Below are positions 1 to 8,703 of a stretch of DNA of 64,000 nucleotides, piece after piece. Source of the DNA: a bacterium DOLZORAL124_38_8 (GTDB lineage Bacteria > Patescibacteriota > Gracilibacteria > UBA4473); contig PDQG01000005.1 in assembly GCA_002747745.1 (NCBI GenBank), forward strand, positions 62,001 through 126,000, in the 5' to 3' direction. Every line of letters starts with the position of its first letter. The first letter of the stretch is position 1. The position numbers and the translations under genes are program-made. The notes beneath the pieces were generated by a model. The model saw nothing but the letters and a program-made list of their open reading frames with translations. It was not told where the DNA came from and ran no database searches.

Positions 1-3000
1 TGGGGCTCCATTTTGACTAATGAAAACAGAGCGAGTGAGTTGGTTTTCAAGTTTTCCGTCAGAAGCGGTTAACATGATGGTATGATATCCTTCGTTTTCG
101 AATGAGACTGAAACTTGTTTTCCGATAATCTTTTTCCCAGAATCGGTTTTCCAAGTGTACTCAACGGTATCACCTTCATCTGGATCGTAACCATCGGCTA
201 CGAGCGTGAAAGGAGTATTCGGTTTTCCAAAAGTTTTCGGAAAAATTCTCACGCCTTTTAAAATTGGTTCTCGGTTGGGCATTTGGGCATTTGGTCCAAT
301 AACTTGTACGAGGAAAGCGGTTTCAATTTTTTTCTTTTTTGGGTTCGTCGCTGTTAGTTTTACAACATAGTTCCCTGTTTTTTGGTATACATGAGTTCCG
401 ATTTCTTTGGTACTAGAAGTTCCATCTCCAAAGTCCCAACGATATGTTAATCCTTGTTTATTTTCGAACTGAGGCGTAAAAGTGAACGGTTTGTCGACTC
501 GTTCGACACTGCCAGGTTCTTTTATTATTTGTAATAAGTTAGGAGCCGTTCCTAGGGTTGAAGGTTGCGGTTGTGTTCCAGTTTCATTCACAATGATTGT
601 TTTTTTCACCGAAGCGGTTTTTCCTTTTTTGTCAGAAACAAAGACTTCAATAATGTATGTTCCGTTTTTATCAAAAGAGAAGGTTTCATTCGGGAGCGAT
701 TTTTTGGTTAACACATTGTTTACTTTCCATTGATACGTGATTGGGTCTTGATCCGGATCGTCAGCTTTAACAAAGAGCGAAAAGGTTTCATTGATTTTTC
801 CAAATGGTTTGGGCGACACTGATACTGAATGTATAACCGGAGACCTGTTTGGTAACGGTTCGCCTTTTTTTACGACAGAAATTAAGAATTGAGTTTTTTG
901 TTTTATAGGAGCGCCTGTATCAACGACTAATTCTCCTCGAAAGTTTCCCGCTTTTTGGAAAACATAATTTTTGATTTTTTGGGTTGTTTTAATCGGAGAA
1001 CCATCGCCAAGATTCCAATAATATTTAAATGTTTTAGATGGTTGAACGCTTATACCATTTTCATTCTTGAATTCAGCGGACATATCAAAACTGGTTTCAT
1101 TTACTCTTCCAGCATTTGGATTTATAACCACTCGGTCAATAAGTGTTTGAGACACATTACATTGATGTAAATTGTTTGGGTCACAAACATTTATAATAAG
1201 ATTTTTGGTTGTGGTTAATGATCCATCGCTCACGGTGTACACAACTTTTTTCTTTCCGGTTGAGTTAAATTTATACGACGCATTTTTTGTAGTAGCCACG
1301 CCTTCACCATTAAAGTCCCATCGATGAGTTAGATTATCATTATTGGGGTCTATAACTTGTGGGTAAAAAGACACTGTATCATGTGGGAATACAATTCGGT
1401 TTGGTTGAACAATGATGTGGGAAATAACGGGTCCTTTATTTACAGAACCTTTGCTCACAAATACGGTTTTAGTAAATTCTTTTTCTACGACTGAATCACT
1501 TATCCAAAGCGTTACCGTTTTGGATCCAGATGTTTCAAATTTTCGAACTTCTGCCTCAATTTCTCCATTTTTGGGAGCGGTTTTTAGTTCGGTTTTGGTT
1601 CCATCTGAGAACATCCATCGATATTGTAAGGCGTCATTGTCGAGGTCTTTTACTTGAGCCGAAAAATGGAACTCGGTGTTGGTATCACCAATGGTTTTAT
1701 TGACCATAATTTTTCCTTTTGGGGTGTGGTTTCCGTTTGATATTGTGAGTTTTTGCACTTCAGAATCTTTTGAAGTAGATTTTCCAAAAGAATTTGTGGC
1801 CGTCACTCGGAAGAGGAATTGGTGTTTTCCTTTGAAGGCTGAAAAGTCAAAAACCGTTTCCGAAAAAGTGGCTTTTTGGTCTCTCGGAATTAATTTGGCT
1901 CCACGAGGTCTTTCGTCAGAATTATTTACTACCACGCCAAAATTTACAGATTGTTTTTGGACGAGTTTCCCGTGTTCAAATACCTCAAACACAAAGTTGT
2001 TGAGGGGTTGTTCAAACGGGTCCCATACTTCGGTTTTTACTTGTACGATTCCCGGTTGTGTAGGGTCTTTCGTAATTTGTAAATAATTTACTTCTGGTTT
2101 GGGAACGACCCCTTCGGGATTATCATTGGGGTCAAGTGTTAGTTCAATGATTTCACTGAAAGGTTGATTTTGTAACGATCTTCCTGTTTTTGTTTTTACA
2201 TCTGAAACAACGGTCAACTCTACTCGGCATTCTAAGTCTTCGCCGTAAAATTTAGCCGATACAATCGGTGCATTGTCCGGTAATTCGGGGCAGGTTCCTT
2301 CTCCAGACTCTTTATATACTTTCCATTGGTATTCAGCGATATCTCCAAAGTATTTTTTTGTTTCGGTGGCATCGAATTGTACTTCTTGACCAGAAGTTGG
2401 CAAATATGTTGAAGCTGAGAATTCAGCTTCCAAGACATTTCCGACAATTATTTGAGTCAGTAATTTATGACGGGTTCCGTTTTTGTCTTCTATAACGGCT
2501 GAAGCATAATATTTTCCTCGGTTAAAGAAGGTTTTGGTGGTGGAAAGTTTGGTTTGTGGCGAGCTGACAATCCATCCGTTTCCGTCTCCGAAATTCCAGT
2601 AAACGAATTTTATTTCAGGAGTGTATTTCCCAGAACCTAAATCAGATTTTTTGATATTCAGAGTAATAGGCGTTCCAGTTGGAACTAAAATGATATTTGA
2701 TTGGATTTCTGTTACGTTTGAATCTCGCCAATTCCAACTAAACCAAGGACGCAAATTAGCCGTTTGTTGTAGCTTACAGGCTTCTTGAAGTGGAATGTTG
2801 GAATTTTTTGTACTGGTTACATACAACGGTTGTCCGGTGCTCGGCTCATTTCCAGTTGAGGCCACTTGAATAACGGTATTTACGAGTGGATAAGCGGCAA
2901 AAACAATGAGCAACCCAATGACAGAATAAAGCAGAATTTTTTTTGCTTTTTCGACATTTGATCCTTCTCCGCCGTCGGTTACATAGAGAATCCCTCCATA

Positions 3001-3375
3001 AATAACCATGATTACGCCTAATAATCCGAGGAATCCAAGTCCCCATTTAAGAATATTCAGTACGTATTGACGAATCGAAGTGGTTTGAGCAATTCCATTG
3101 AAAGCTTCGGGACAAGGGAGCGTAAAGTGTCCATCGGGAATCGGACCAACGCCCGTATTCCCAAACATATCGGTCATAATATCTTCACCGATGCCTTTGC
3201 CCCAGTTTTGGATACTTTCTTTGGCATCAGTAGTGCCGTCGTTGTCGGAATCTACATTAATTCCGGCTCCATTTAAGAACGAATTCCCCATATCTTTCCA
3301 AAATCCCGCGTGAGAATCTTGTAATGGGGTAAAGAAACAGCATAAAGCAATGAATCCGAAGAGTATTTTTTTCAT
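1..3375 (-). CDS. Large PKD-repeat surface protein with N-terminal T4SS-pilin-like two-helix module (C-terminus beyond window)
   Basis: The minus-strand frame is open from ATG 3375 to the window edge (1125 codons) with no stop. It begins with a signal peptide (MKKILFGFIALCCFF, ending near HA at residue 23). An acidic DSDNDGTTD calcium-loop-like motif follows, then two hydrophobic helices at roughly residues 100-165 with the linker GGILYVTDGGEGSNVEKAKK. This is the layout of the T4SS pilin-like family common in CPR genomes. From about residue 215 on, beta-rich PKD-like repeats follow, at least seven, with motifs such as YWNFGDGNG, HRWDFNGEG, YYWNLGDGS and YRWDFGDGTSS. It starts 5 nt after the upstream gene at 3381-4304, so the two are co-transcribed. 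A surface adhesin or stalk anchored by the helices is inferred. The C-terminus is not visible. Confidence 0.85.
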   Translation of the reverse strand, partial: MKKILFGFIALCCFFTPLQDSHAGFWKDMGNSFLNGAGINVDSDNDGTTDAKESIQNWGKGIGEDIMTDMFGNTGVGPIPDGHFTLPCPEAFNGIAQTTSIRQYVLNILKWGLGFLGLLGVIMVIYGGILYVTDGGEGSNVEKAKKILLYSVIGLLIVFAAYPLVNTVIQVASTGNEPSTGQPLYVTSTKNSNIPLQEACKLQQTANLRPWFSWNWRDSNVTEIQSNIILVPTGTPITLNIKKSDLGSGKYTPEIKFVYWNFGDGNGWIVSSPQTKLSTTKTFFNRGKYYASAVIEDKNGTRHKLLTQIIVGNVLEAEFSASTYLPTSGQEVQFDATETKKYFGDIAEYQWKVYKESGEGTCPELPDNAPIVSAKFYGEDLECRVELTVVSDVKTKTGRSLQNQPFSEIIELTLDPNDNPEGVVPKPEVNYLQITKDPTQPGIVQVKTEVWDPFEQPLNNFVFEVFEHGKLVQKQSVNFGVVVNNSDERPRGAKLIPRDQKATFSETVFDFSAFKGKHQFLFRVTATNSFGKSTSKDSEVQKLTISNGNHTPKGKIMVNKTIGDTNTEFHFSAQVKDLDNDALQYRWMFSDGTKTELKTAPKNGEIEAEVRKFETSGSKTVTLWISDSVVEKEFTKTVFVSKGSVNKGPVISHIIVQPNRIVFPHDTVSFYPQVIDPNNDNLTHRWDFNGEGVATTKNASYKFNSTGKKKVVYTVSDGSLTTTKNLIINVCDPNNLHQCNVSQTLIDRVVINPNAGRVNETSFDMSAEFKNENGISVQPSKTFKYYWNLGDGSPIKTTQKIKNYVFQKAGNFRGELVVDTGAPIKQKTQFLISVVKKGEPLPNRSPVIHSVSVSPKPFGKINETFSLFVKADDPDQDPITYQWKVNNVLTKKSLPNETFSFDKNGTYIIEVFVSDKKGKTASVKKTIIVNETGTQPQPSTLGTAPNLLQIIKEPGSVERVDKPFTFTPQFENKQGLTYRWDFGDGTSSTKEIGTHVYQKTGNYVVKLTATNPKKKKIETAFLVQVIGPNAQMPNREPILKGVRIFPKTFGKPNTPFTLVADGYDPDEGDTVEYTWKTDSGKKIIGKQVSVSFENEGYHTIMLTASDGKLENQLTRSVFISQNGAP

Positions 3376-3380
3376 GTTTT

Positions 3381-4304
3381 TTAAGCGTGTGATTCAATAA
3401 AAGGCACATTGTTTTGTGTCTGAGACAGTTCTATTCCGCCACCACTAGCACTTAGCAAGGCTTTGACAATAGCGTATGATCCGAAAATTAATAATATTCC
3501 AGCAGCCACATAAAGAATGATGTCTTTGGCTTTGTCTTTGTTTCCGTCGTCTCCCATAGAAGTAACGTATAGGATTCCTGCATAGATAATTGCGATAACC
3601 GCTAGAATAGCCACGAGTGAAAGGGCAAAGTTCACCCAGCCAATAGCGAGTTTTTTTATGCTGGTTTCCTTAGAAATGGTGTTGTCAATTTTTGATTTAG
3701 CAATCCGAGACCCAGCTTTGAGTCCTGGTCCGCTGAAAGACGGTCCTTCGTATACGCCAAACGGAGAATCTTCATCATCGTTTTCGGTTGTTGCGTTATT
3801 GCTATTTTCTAGTTTTCTTGCAACTTCTCTTTTACAGGCTCTTTTGAATTTTCGTATGAGTGATCGTGTGTAGGTATTTTCATTTTCATCCTCATTTCCG
3901 CGCGAATCTCTTTCTACTTGTCTCGGATTGAGCAATTCATCACAGTCTTTTTTTGTGTTGGCATTGTTACAAACAGCTTCATATTTTTTGACTTCTTTTG
4001 CTTTAAACCGTGTATCTTTTTCGTATTCAATTGATACTTTTTTACATTCAGATGATTCTTTTAAAAGTCTTGTTTTCCTGTCCTTTTTCTTTTTGAATTC
4101 TTCTTTTTTAGGAACACAGTGTCCCTTATTCCCAAACCGAACTTTTTTGTCTATTTTACATTTGTTACTGAGTCCGCAGCCTCGTTTTGTGTCGAATCGA
4201 GAGCAATCATACCGATTTTTCTCGGCCTTTACGGGGAAACTAAAAGCTCCAAAAGCAAGAAGAACGAGTCCGAATGTTAAAACCTTTTTGACGATTTGTA
4301 TCAT
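3381..4304 (-). CDS. Exported Cys-rich protein with C-terminal T4SS-pilin-like two-helix module
   Basis: A 307-residue protein from ATG 4304. This start is preferred over the further upstream ATG at 4355 because it gives a clean signal peptide (MIQIVKKVLTFGLVLLAF...VKA). The middle is highly charged, with several cysteines (CSRFDTKRGCGLSNKC, ECKK, CNNANTKKDC, CKRE) that could form disulfides outside the membrane. The C-terminal third has two hydrophobic helices separated by GILYVTSMGDDGNKDKAKD, closely matching the module in the neighbouring PKD protein and in the gene at 33977. It is the first gene of a two-gene operon with the PKD giant. Function is unknown; a membrane or pilus-like subunit is inferred. 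The two-helix family assignment rests on pattern recognition only. Confidence 0.8.
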   Translation of the reverse strand: MIQIVKKVLTFGLVLLAFGAFSFPVKAEKNRYDCSRFDTKRGCGLSNKCKIDKKVRFGNKGHCVPKKEEFKKKKDRKTRLLKESSECKKVSIEYEKDTRFKAKEVKKYEAVCNNANTKKDCDELLNPRQVERDSRGNEDENENTYTRSLIRKFKRACKREVARKLENSNNATTENDDEDSPFGVYEGPSFSGPGLKAGSRIAKSKIDNTISKETSIKKLAIGWVNFALSLVAILAVIAIIYAGILYVTSMGDDGNKDKAKDIILYVAAGILLIFGSYAIVKALLSASGGGIELSQTQNNVPFIESHA

Positions 4305-4394
4305 TTTTGCAAAAATTAATCGTGTAATTTTATCACATTTTAACAAAATAAACAAAGAATCACACTTGAAATGAAACCATAAATATTTCTTTTT

Positions 4395-5006
4395 ATGACT
4401 ATTCGAGAAAAAAATTTACAAAAAGCCCGCGATTGGGCACACCGATTACAAAAATTACCGGGAGTAAAAGCGGTGTATCTTTCGGGGAGTTTGGCGACTC
4501 AAACGGATAATAGTCAATCTGATATTGATTTTTTTATTGTTAGTTTTGCGGGAACAATTTTTACGGCTCGTTTTTTTGTGAATTCTCTTTTGCTGCTATG
4601 TGGTCAGTTAGCTAAGCCTGTGAATCATGCGGGGAAAATTTGTCCGAATCATTTTGTTTCGGAGTCAAAGCTTGAATTATCAGAACGAAATTTGTATTCG
4701 GCACGAATGTTTTCGCAAAACGTCCCACTGGCTGATCCTTATAATACGTGGGCATTATTTCAAACCAAGAATCCCTGGATTGCTTCTTTGGGGTTTGATT
4801 GGGCAGTTCCAGCAAAGCCAAAAAATAATTCCAAAGCGGTTTCACCCTTGTCTTGGTGGCAACGTTGGTTTGAATCTTTGGTAAAATATCTGCAAATTCA
4901 AAAAATTAAGCGTCAGCAAAAAAACGTTGTTTGTGAAGGAATTGTTTTGAATGACACGGAATTACGATTTCACCCTGTGTTAAAATCGAAACACATGGTT
5001 GATTAG
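4395..5006 (+). CDS. Nucleotidyltransferase-fold protein (Pol beta/MNT superfamily)
   Basis: A 203-residue protein. Near residue 27 it has the signature of the DNA-polymerase-beta nucleotidyltransferase superfamily: VYLSGSLATQT followed by SDIDFFIV. The GS pair would bind the nucleotide phosphates and the two Asp of SDID would bind metal. The rest is helical, with a basic C-terminal stretch (QKIKRQQKN). The substrate cannot be told; relatives include minimal nucleotidyltransferases of toxin-antitoxin systems and antibiotic adenylyltransferases. No HEPN partner gene sits beside it, which argues against a MNT-HEPN pair. Its stop codon overlaps that of the convergent def gene (shared bases 5003-5006). 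Confidence 0.75.
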   Translation: MTIREKNLQKARDWAHRLQKLPGVKAVYLSGSLATQTDNSQSDIDFFIVSFAGTIFTARFFVNSLLLLCGQLAKPVNHAGKICPNHFVSESKLELSERNLYSARMFSQNVPLADPYNTWALFQTKNPWIASLGFDWAVPAKPKNNSKAVSPLSWWQRWFESLVKYLQIQKIKRQQKNVVCEGIVLNDTELRFHPVLKSKHMVD

Positions 5007-5479
5007 TTTTTTTCTAAATAATCAATAAATAATTTTCCGTTTAAGTGGTCTAATTCATGGAGAAAAACTCGTGCATCCCAACCATCAAGTTTTTTTTCAC
5101 ACCAATTTCCTTCTAAATTTTGCCATTTAGCTTTTACTTTTTTCGGCCGTGTTACGTTTCCAAAAGTTTCTGGGAGAGACAGACATCCTTCTTCCATCGA
5201 AACCGTTTGTTGCGAAGTCTCAATGATTTCGGGGTTTACCATTGTCACTATTTTTTGATTTTTTCGGCTTTCTAGATTAAACGTTACGATAATAATACGT
5301 TTATTGATTCCCACTTGATTGGCAGCCAACCCGATGCCCGTTACGTTCCCTTCTTGGTCGCCTAACATGGTTTCGACCATTTCTTTGGCGGTATTTTTTA
5401 GTTCGTCATCAAAACTTGTTACCTTTTGACAGACTGTTCGTAGTATTTTTGTATCAGCGCCTGTAATTATTTCCATCAT
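5003..5479 (-). CDS. def: Peptide deformylase
   Basis: Removes the formyl group from the N-terminal methionine of new proteins, using a bound metal ion. All three family motifs are present in order in 158 residues: GIGLAANQVG (about residue 49), EGCLSLPE (about residue 97, metal-binding Cys) and HELDHLNG (about residue 140, metal-binding His and catalytic Glu). Length is normal for the short bacterial form. It is the last gene of the apparent operon rpmE-rpmF-nusB-def, all translation or transcription functions. Two adjacent Met codons (5479, 5476) could both start it. Confidence 0.96.
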   Translation of the reverse strand: MMEIITGADTKILRTVCQKVTSFDDELKNTAKEMVETMLGDQEGNVTGIGLAANQVGINKRIIIVTFNLESRKNQKIVTMVNPEIIETSQQTVSMEEGCLSLPETFGNVTRPKKVKAKWQNLEGNWCEKKLDGWDARVFLHELDHLNGKLFIDYLEKN

Positions 5480-5529
5480 TTAATTTTACTGTACTCAAAA
5501 AATAAAAAAGTAAAAACGAAAGTCTTGGT

Positions 5530-5946
5530 TTACAAATGAAGTTCTTTTTTATAAGAATCCAATACGGCATTGATAAGTGGCGCCGATTTTTCTTCGCCAA
5601 AAAGTTTGGCTATTTCGATATACTCATTTATTACTACCACCGGAGGGGTTTCTAGGTACTTCATTTCGGTTAGTCCGAGGTGCAAGATGGCTCGGTTGAT
5701 GGGTGCAATTTTTTCATAGGCCACATCCGTAGCAAACGCTTTGATAACCAATTTTATCTTTCCAAAATGAGCTTCTGCTTTTTCAAGTATTTCGGTAACC
5801 AATTCTCCAGCTTCTTTGTGATCAATCTCTCTGGTGATATGTTTTAAACACTCTTGTAGCGGGATTTTCTTTTCTCGTTCGGTATAAAAAAAGAACGCCT
5901 GAATAGCAGTAATTCTACTTTCGCGACGTGCTTGTTTTTTGTCCAT
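5530..5946 (-). CDS. nusB: Transcription antitermination factor NusB
   Basis: A 138-residue all-helical protein matching NusB. The N-terminus is basic and RNA-binding (KKQARRESRITAIQAFF). The C-terminal half has the diagnostic APINRAILHLGLTEMKYL and PPVVVINEYIEIAKLFG segments and ends in LINAVLDSY. NusB binds the boxA RNA with S10 and supports rRNA antitermination and ribosome assembly. It lies between rpmF and def on the minus strand with short gaps, consistent with a translation-related operon. Confidence 0.93.
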   Translation of the reverse strand: MDKKQARRESRITAIQAFFFYTEREKKIPLQECLKHITREIDHKEAGELVTEILEKAEAHFGKIKLVIKAFATDVAYEKIAPINRAILHLGLTEMKYLETPPVVVINEYIEIAKLFGEEKSAPLINAVLDSYKKELHL

Positions 5947-5981
5947 ATGGTTATTGTGAACGATACAGTATTTTTTGAAAT

Positions 5982-6218
5982 TTAGGCCTCAATGGTTTTA
6001 ACCGCTTTATCTACAGCTTTTGGAGTAAACACATTTTTTCCTTTGTAGTTTCCACTTGGAGAAGCAAAATGTCTCAATTTGGTTTCACCAGTCTGAGGAC
6101 ACGTATCAAGTACGTATTTCTTTTCCATTTTGGTTCGTTTTTCCAAAGCATATTTACTATGTCGACTTTTGGTTGAACTTACGGCTTGTTTTTTTGAAGG
6201 AACTGGTTTTTTAGACAT
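5982..6218 (-). CDS. rpmF: Ribosomal protein L32, zinc-free form
   Basis: A 78-residue basic protein. The Ser/Lys-rich N-terminus (KPVPSKKQAVSSTKSRHSK) and the central segment CPQTGETKLRHFASPSGNYKGKNV align with L32, where the usual pattern is CPNCGE..LPHRVCPSCGYY. Here only one of the four zinc-binding cysteines remains, so this is a Zn-independent variant. It is somewhat longer than a typical 57-60 residue L32 because of a C-terminal tail. It sits between rpmE and nusB. The identity is well supported by position and sequence. Confidence 0.85.
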   Translation of the reverse strand: MSKKPVPSKKQAVSSTKSRHSKYALEKRTKMEKKYVLDTCPQTGETKLRHFASPSGNYKGKNVFTPKAVDKAVKTIEA

Positions 6219-6272
6219 TTTTTACTTCTTTTAATAATATTTTAATCAAAACAGAAATATTTATAACACTTC

Positions 6273-6518
6273 CTATTTCTTTTTGTCGAGCATTCGATTG
6301 AAACGATCAACTCGTCCTGAGGTATCCACCATGTTTTGTTTTCCTGTGAAGAATGGGTGGCTAGCACTCGAAACATCAAGGTGAATCACAAAATATTCAA
6401 CTCCATTGATAGTTTCTTTTTCTTCCGAAGTAAGTACGGAAGTTCCAATAAAATCTTTTCCAGCACTAGCGTCTCGAAAGATTACGTTATGCGTTGTTGG
6501 ATGTATATCTTTTTTCAT
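6273..6518 (-). CDS. rpmE: Ribosomal protein L31, type B (zinc-free)
   Basis: An 81-residue protein beginning [20 protein letters not shown], which is the start of type B L31. It lacks the CxxC zinc pair of type A and ends with the conserved [20 protein letters not shown] and a basic tail. It is the first gene of the rpmE-rpmF-nusB-def operon on the minus strand. Together with the Cys-poor L32 it suggests a ribosome that does not spend zinc on these proteins. Confidence 0.94.
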   Translation of the reverse strand: MKKDIHPTTHNVIFRDASAGKDFIGTSVLTSEEKETINGVEYFVIHLDVSSASHPFFTGKQNMVDTSGRVDRFNRMLDKKK

Positions 6519-6527
6519 GTTGCTTTA

Positions 6528-6566
6528 ACAAAAACCCGCACGATTTTAGGGTCGGCGGGTATTTTT
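6528..6566 (-). terminator. Intrinsic terminator after the LPXTG gene
   Basis: On the minus strand, ACCCGC (6534-6539) pairs with GCGGGT (6555-6560) across a loop of about 15 nt, followed by a T run. It lies just after the stop of the LPXTG gene (6588) and before rpmE. Confidence 0.6.
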
Positions 6567-6587
6567 GTCAAATTTTTGTTTTGCTTT

Positions 6588-7859
6588 TTATCGTCTTCGT
6601 CGAAGAGCGAATCCCATAGTGGCTACACCGGCAATAGCCAGGGCGGCAAAGATACCAGATCCGGTACTTGGAAGAAGGGCTCCCTTATTAAGTGTCTTTT
6701 CCGTCTTCTTATTTTTTTCTTCTGTTTGTTGGGACTTGTTTTTCGCCGTTTCGGCTTCTTTTTTTGGATATCGAGATTTGTGATATTTCCCAGTGGTATC
6801 GGTTGTCCAAACAAATTCTTGGAATTGTTTCCAAAGAGATTGTTGGTTTGGTTTGTTTTCGGTTTTTCCTTTGTTGGCTGCTTTATTTCGATGATTTACG
6901 GTAGCGTTTTTTATGTCAACAAAGTTCTTTTCAGAAATATTCAAATCGTTTGCTCCAGGAACTTTGGTTAATTGTCCTCCTCGTGTGTCTCGGTATCGGA
7001 AGTATCCTGCTCGCACAACCGCGCTTTCATTATTTGTATTATCTATGGTGCTTAGTTGGTCTTTTGGAATACATTTGTTTTGAGTGGTATCGAATCCAAA
7101 TCCTGAGTTGCAGACAATTTTACATTCTGGAGCCGCTGAAAACCCTCCGTTTTCAATTTTAATATTAGGACAGGCATCGCTGATTAATCGCACTAAAGCA
7201 ATGCGGTTAATTGATTTTGGAAGTTCTACCATACATACACCATTTTTTACTACGCAGAAATTTTTTGAGTCGTATTCCCAGTCAATGTCGGCGGTTGATA
7301 CTTTATTGCTATCAAGAATTTCTTTGGTTGAGAGTTTTTCGGTAGCCACTAATAATTGTGTATTATCGGCAAAGTGTGTCCAGAATGAGGCATAGGCTTT
7401 TTCTGAAAATTCAATATCGGTGTTGTTGGTTCCAATTTGATATGTTCCAGCTACTTCCACTTTTGGGGGAAGGTCATTTTTGTCAGCTCCGGTTGGATAG
7501 AACTTATATCGGTTTGGGTTTTGAGCGGTTTTAGGAATAGTGAGTTTTCCGTCCCAAAGATCGCCGTTGTCTACGGTTGTTCCAGTAACTTTTGTTCCCC
7601 CAAGAACGATAAGTCTTGGGAATCCACCAGATCGAGCTGATTGTAATACCAAGGCTCCAGTTCCATTAACCGTTGCTGAAACTTTTTTGTCTTTTTTTGT
7701 AATGTCTGATAATTTTACCGAATCGTAAACACACATATCTTCGTTAATAGTCTTGGGGAGCGTGTCTAAACGTTGACATTGCAGTGTTTTTGCGCCAACG
7801 ACTGGCATCAGACACAGGCTGGTCAACAGTGCCGCACTAAGAAAAGAAAGTTTTTTCAT
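6588..7859 (-). CDS. LPXTG cell-wall-anchored surface protein
   Basis: A 423-residue protein from ATG 7859; an earlier ATG at 7886 would bury the signal peptide. The signal peptide MKKLSFLSAALLTSLCLM is followed by a Cys-containing exported region with no domain I recognise. Cysteines at the start and in the middle (CQRLD, CVVKNGVCMVE, CKIVCNSGFGFD...KCIPKD) suggest disulfides and a small EGF-like patch. The C-terminus is a complete sortase sorting signal: LLPSTG, a hydrophobic stretch, then FALRRRR. This implies a sortase elsewhere in the genome and a wall without a standard outer membrane. The ligand is unknown. Confidence 0.85.
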   Translation of the reverse strand: MKKLSFLSAALLTSLCLMPVVGAKTLQCQRLDTLPKTINEDMCVYDSVKLSDITKKDKKVSATVNGTGALVLQSARSGGFPRLIVLGGTKVTGTTVDNGDLWDGKLTIPKTAQNPNRYKFYPTGADKNDLPPKVEVAGTYQIGTNNTDIEFSEKAYASFWTHFADNTQLLVATEKLSTKEILDSNKVSTADIDWEYDSKNFCVVKNGVCMVELPKSINRIALVRLISDACPNIKIENGGFSAAPECKIVCNSGFGFDTTQNKCIPKDQLSTIDNTNNESAVVRAGYFRYRDTRGGQLTKVPGANDLNISEKNFVDIKNATVNHRNKAANKGKTENKPNQQSLWKQFQEFVWTTDTTGKYHKSRYPKKEAETAKNKSQQTEEKNKKTEKTLNKGALLPSTGSGIFAALAIAGVATMGFALRRRR

Positions 7860-8015
7860 GGTTGTCTTCGGGTAAATTAATAACAAATAATCATCTTATA
7901 TTCTATGGAATAACTTTCTTTTTGGGTAATTATTTTGAACAAAAAGAGTTGATATTTGTTTTTTTATGTTTTATTTATCTATTGAAATAACTGTTTTTTT
8001 CTCTACAGTTATCAT

Positions 8016-8627
8016 ATGAATTTGTTGCAAAAAGGAGTTAGTTTTGTTCTCATAAGTTTTGGTTGCTTTTGGGGAATGAGTTTTGCTGAACAAAACAAAT
8101 CTTTGTGTCGAGCGGAAACTTTTGCGAAAATAGAAACTATTCTTCAAGCAAATAAAAATTGTTCTGAGACCTCTTATAAATCAGATATTGGTCGTTCTTT
8201 GATTAAAGTGCAAAAAATATTCCAACCGAAATTGTTTGCGATTCGAAATGATACGGTGTTGCATCCCGTTGAATTGGCGAGCCAGATAGCGGCCGTGTAT
8301 CGAGAGTACGAAGCTTGTCTTGATATAACCTGTCAAAATATTATAAATATTTGTTCGGGGGTGCGGCGGTTAGACCGAAATTTAGACCATTTTCAATATT
8401 GTCAAAGTCGTTCTCAGATTCATAAAAGTATAATGCGACAAATACTTTCGACGGCTAATTTGCAAAATAATGCACAAAAGGGGCGGATTTTGCGTCGTAA
8501 TCGGATGAAATTATTGGAGCAAAAAATGCATAATTGGTTTCAGGTGGCGGCGGTAAAGCTCGTAAATAATTGGGATAATTTTGTTGCGAAAGTTACGACC
8601 CTCGTGCGGAATCCGGTTGGAAGCTAG
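8016..8627 (+). CDS. Exported helical protein of unknown function
   Basis: A 203-residue protein that I do not recognise. It opens with a signal peptide (MNLLQKGVSFVLISFGCFWGMSFA). The mature part is mostly helical and basic, with six cysteines in the N-terminal two thirds (CRAETF, NCSE, CLDITC, ICSG, QYCQ) that could pair. It ends with a strongly basic Arg-rich segment and an amphipathic helix. No membrane anchor or sorting signal is seen after the leader. It stands alone between the divergent LPXTG gene and purA. Codon use resembles its neighbours. Confidence 0.7.
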   Translation: MNLLQKGVSFVLISFGCFWGMSFAEQNKSLCRAETFAKIETILQANKNCSETSYKSDIGRSLIKVQKIFQPKLFAIRNDTVLHPVELASQIAAVYREYEACLDITCQNIINICSGVRRLDRNLDHFQYCQSRSQIHKSIMRQILSTANLQNNAQKGRILRRNRMKLLEQKMHNWFQVAAVKLVNNWDNFVAKVTTLVRNPVGS

Positions 8628-8640
8628 GCCGGAAATTTCT

Positions 8641-8669
8641 TTGACAGAAACCCAAAAATCCGAGAGAAT
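8641..8669 (+). promoter_or_regulatory. Possible sigma-70 promoter for purA
   Basis: A perfect TTGACA at 8641-8646 with GAGAAT 17 nt downstream (8664-8669), 35 nt before the purA start. The -10 match is weak, so a downstream AT-rich -10 (TATACG, 8692-8697) could be used instead. Confidence 0.35.
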
Positions 8670-8703
8670 GCTTGGTGGTTATTACTAATTATTATACGTT
8701 TTT

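Noticed and set aside
482..2495. Several short open frames on the plus strand opposite the PKD protein
   Set aside because: They are antisense shadows of a continuous minus-strand frame with clear PKD repeats.
4395..5006. MNT-HEPN toxin-antitoxin system
   Set aside because: The nucleotidyltransferase has no HEPN-type partner; the neighbours are def and a pilin-like gene.
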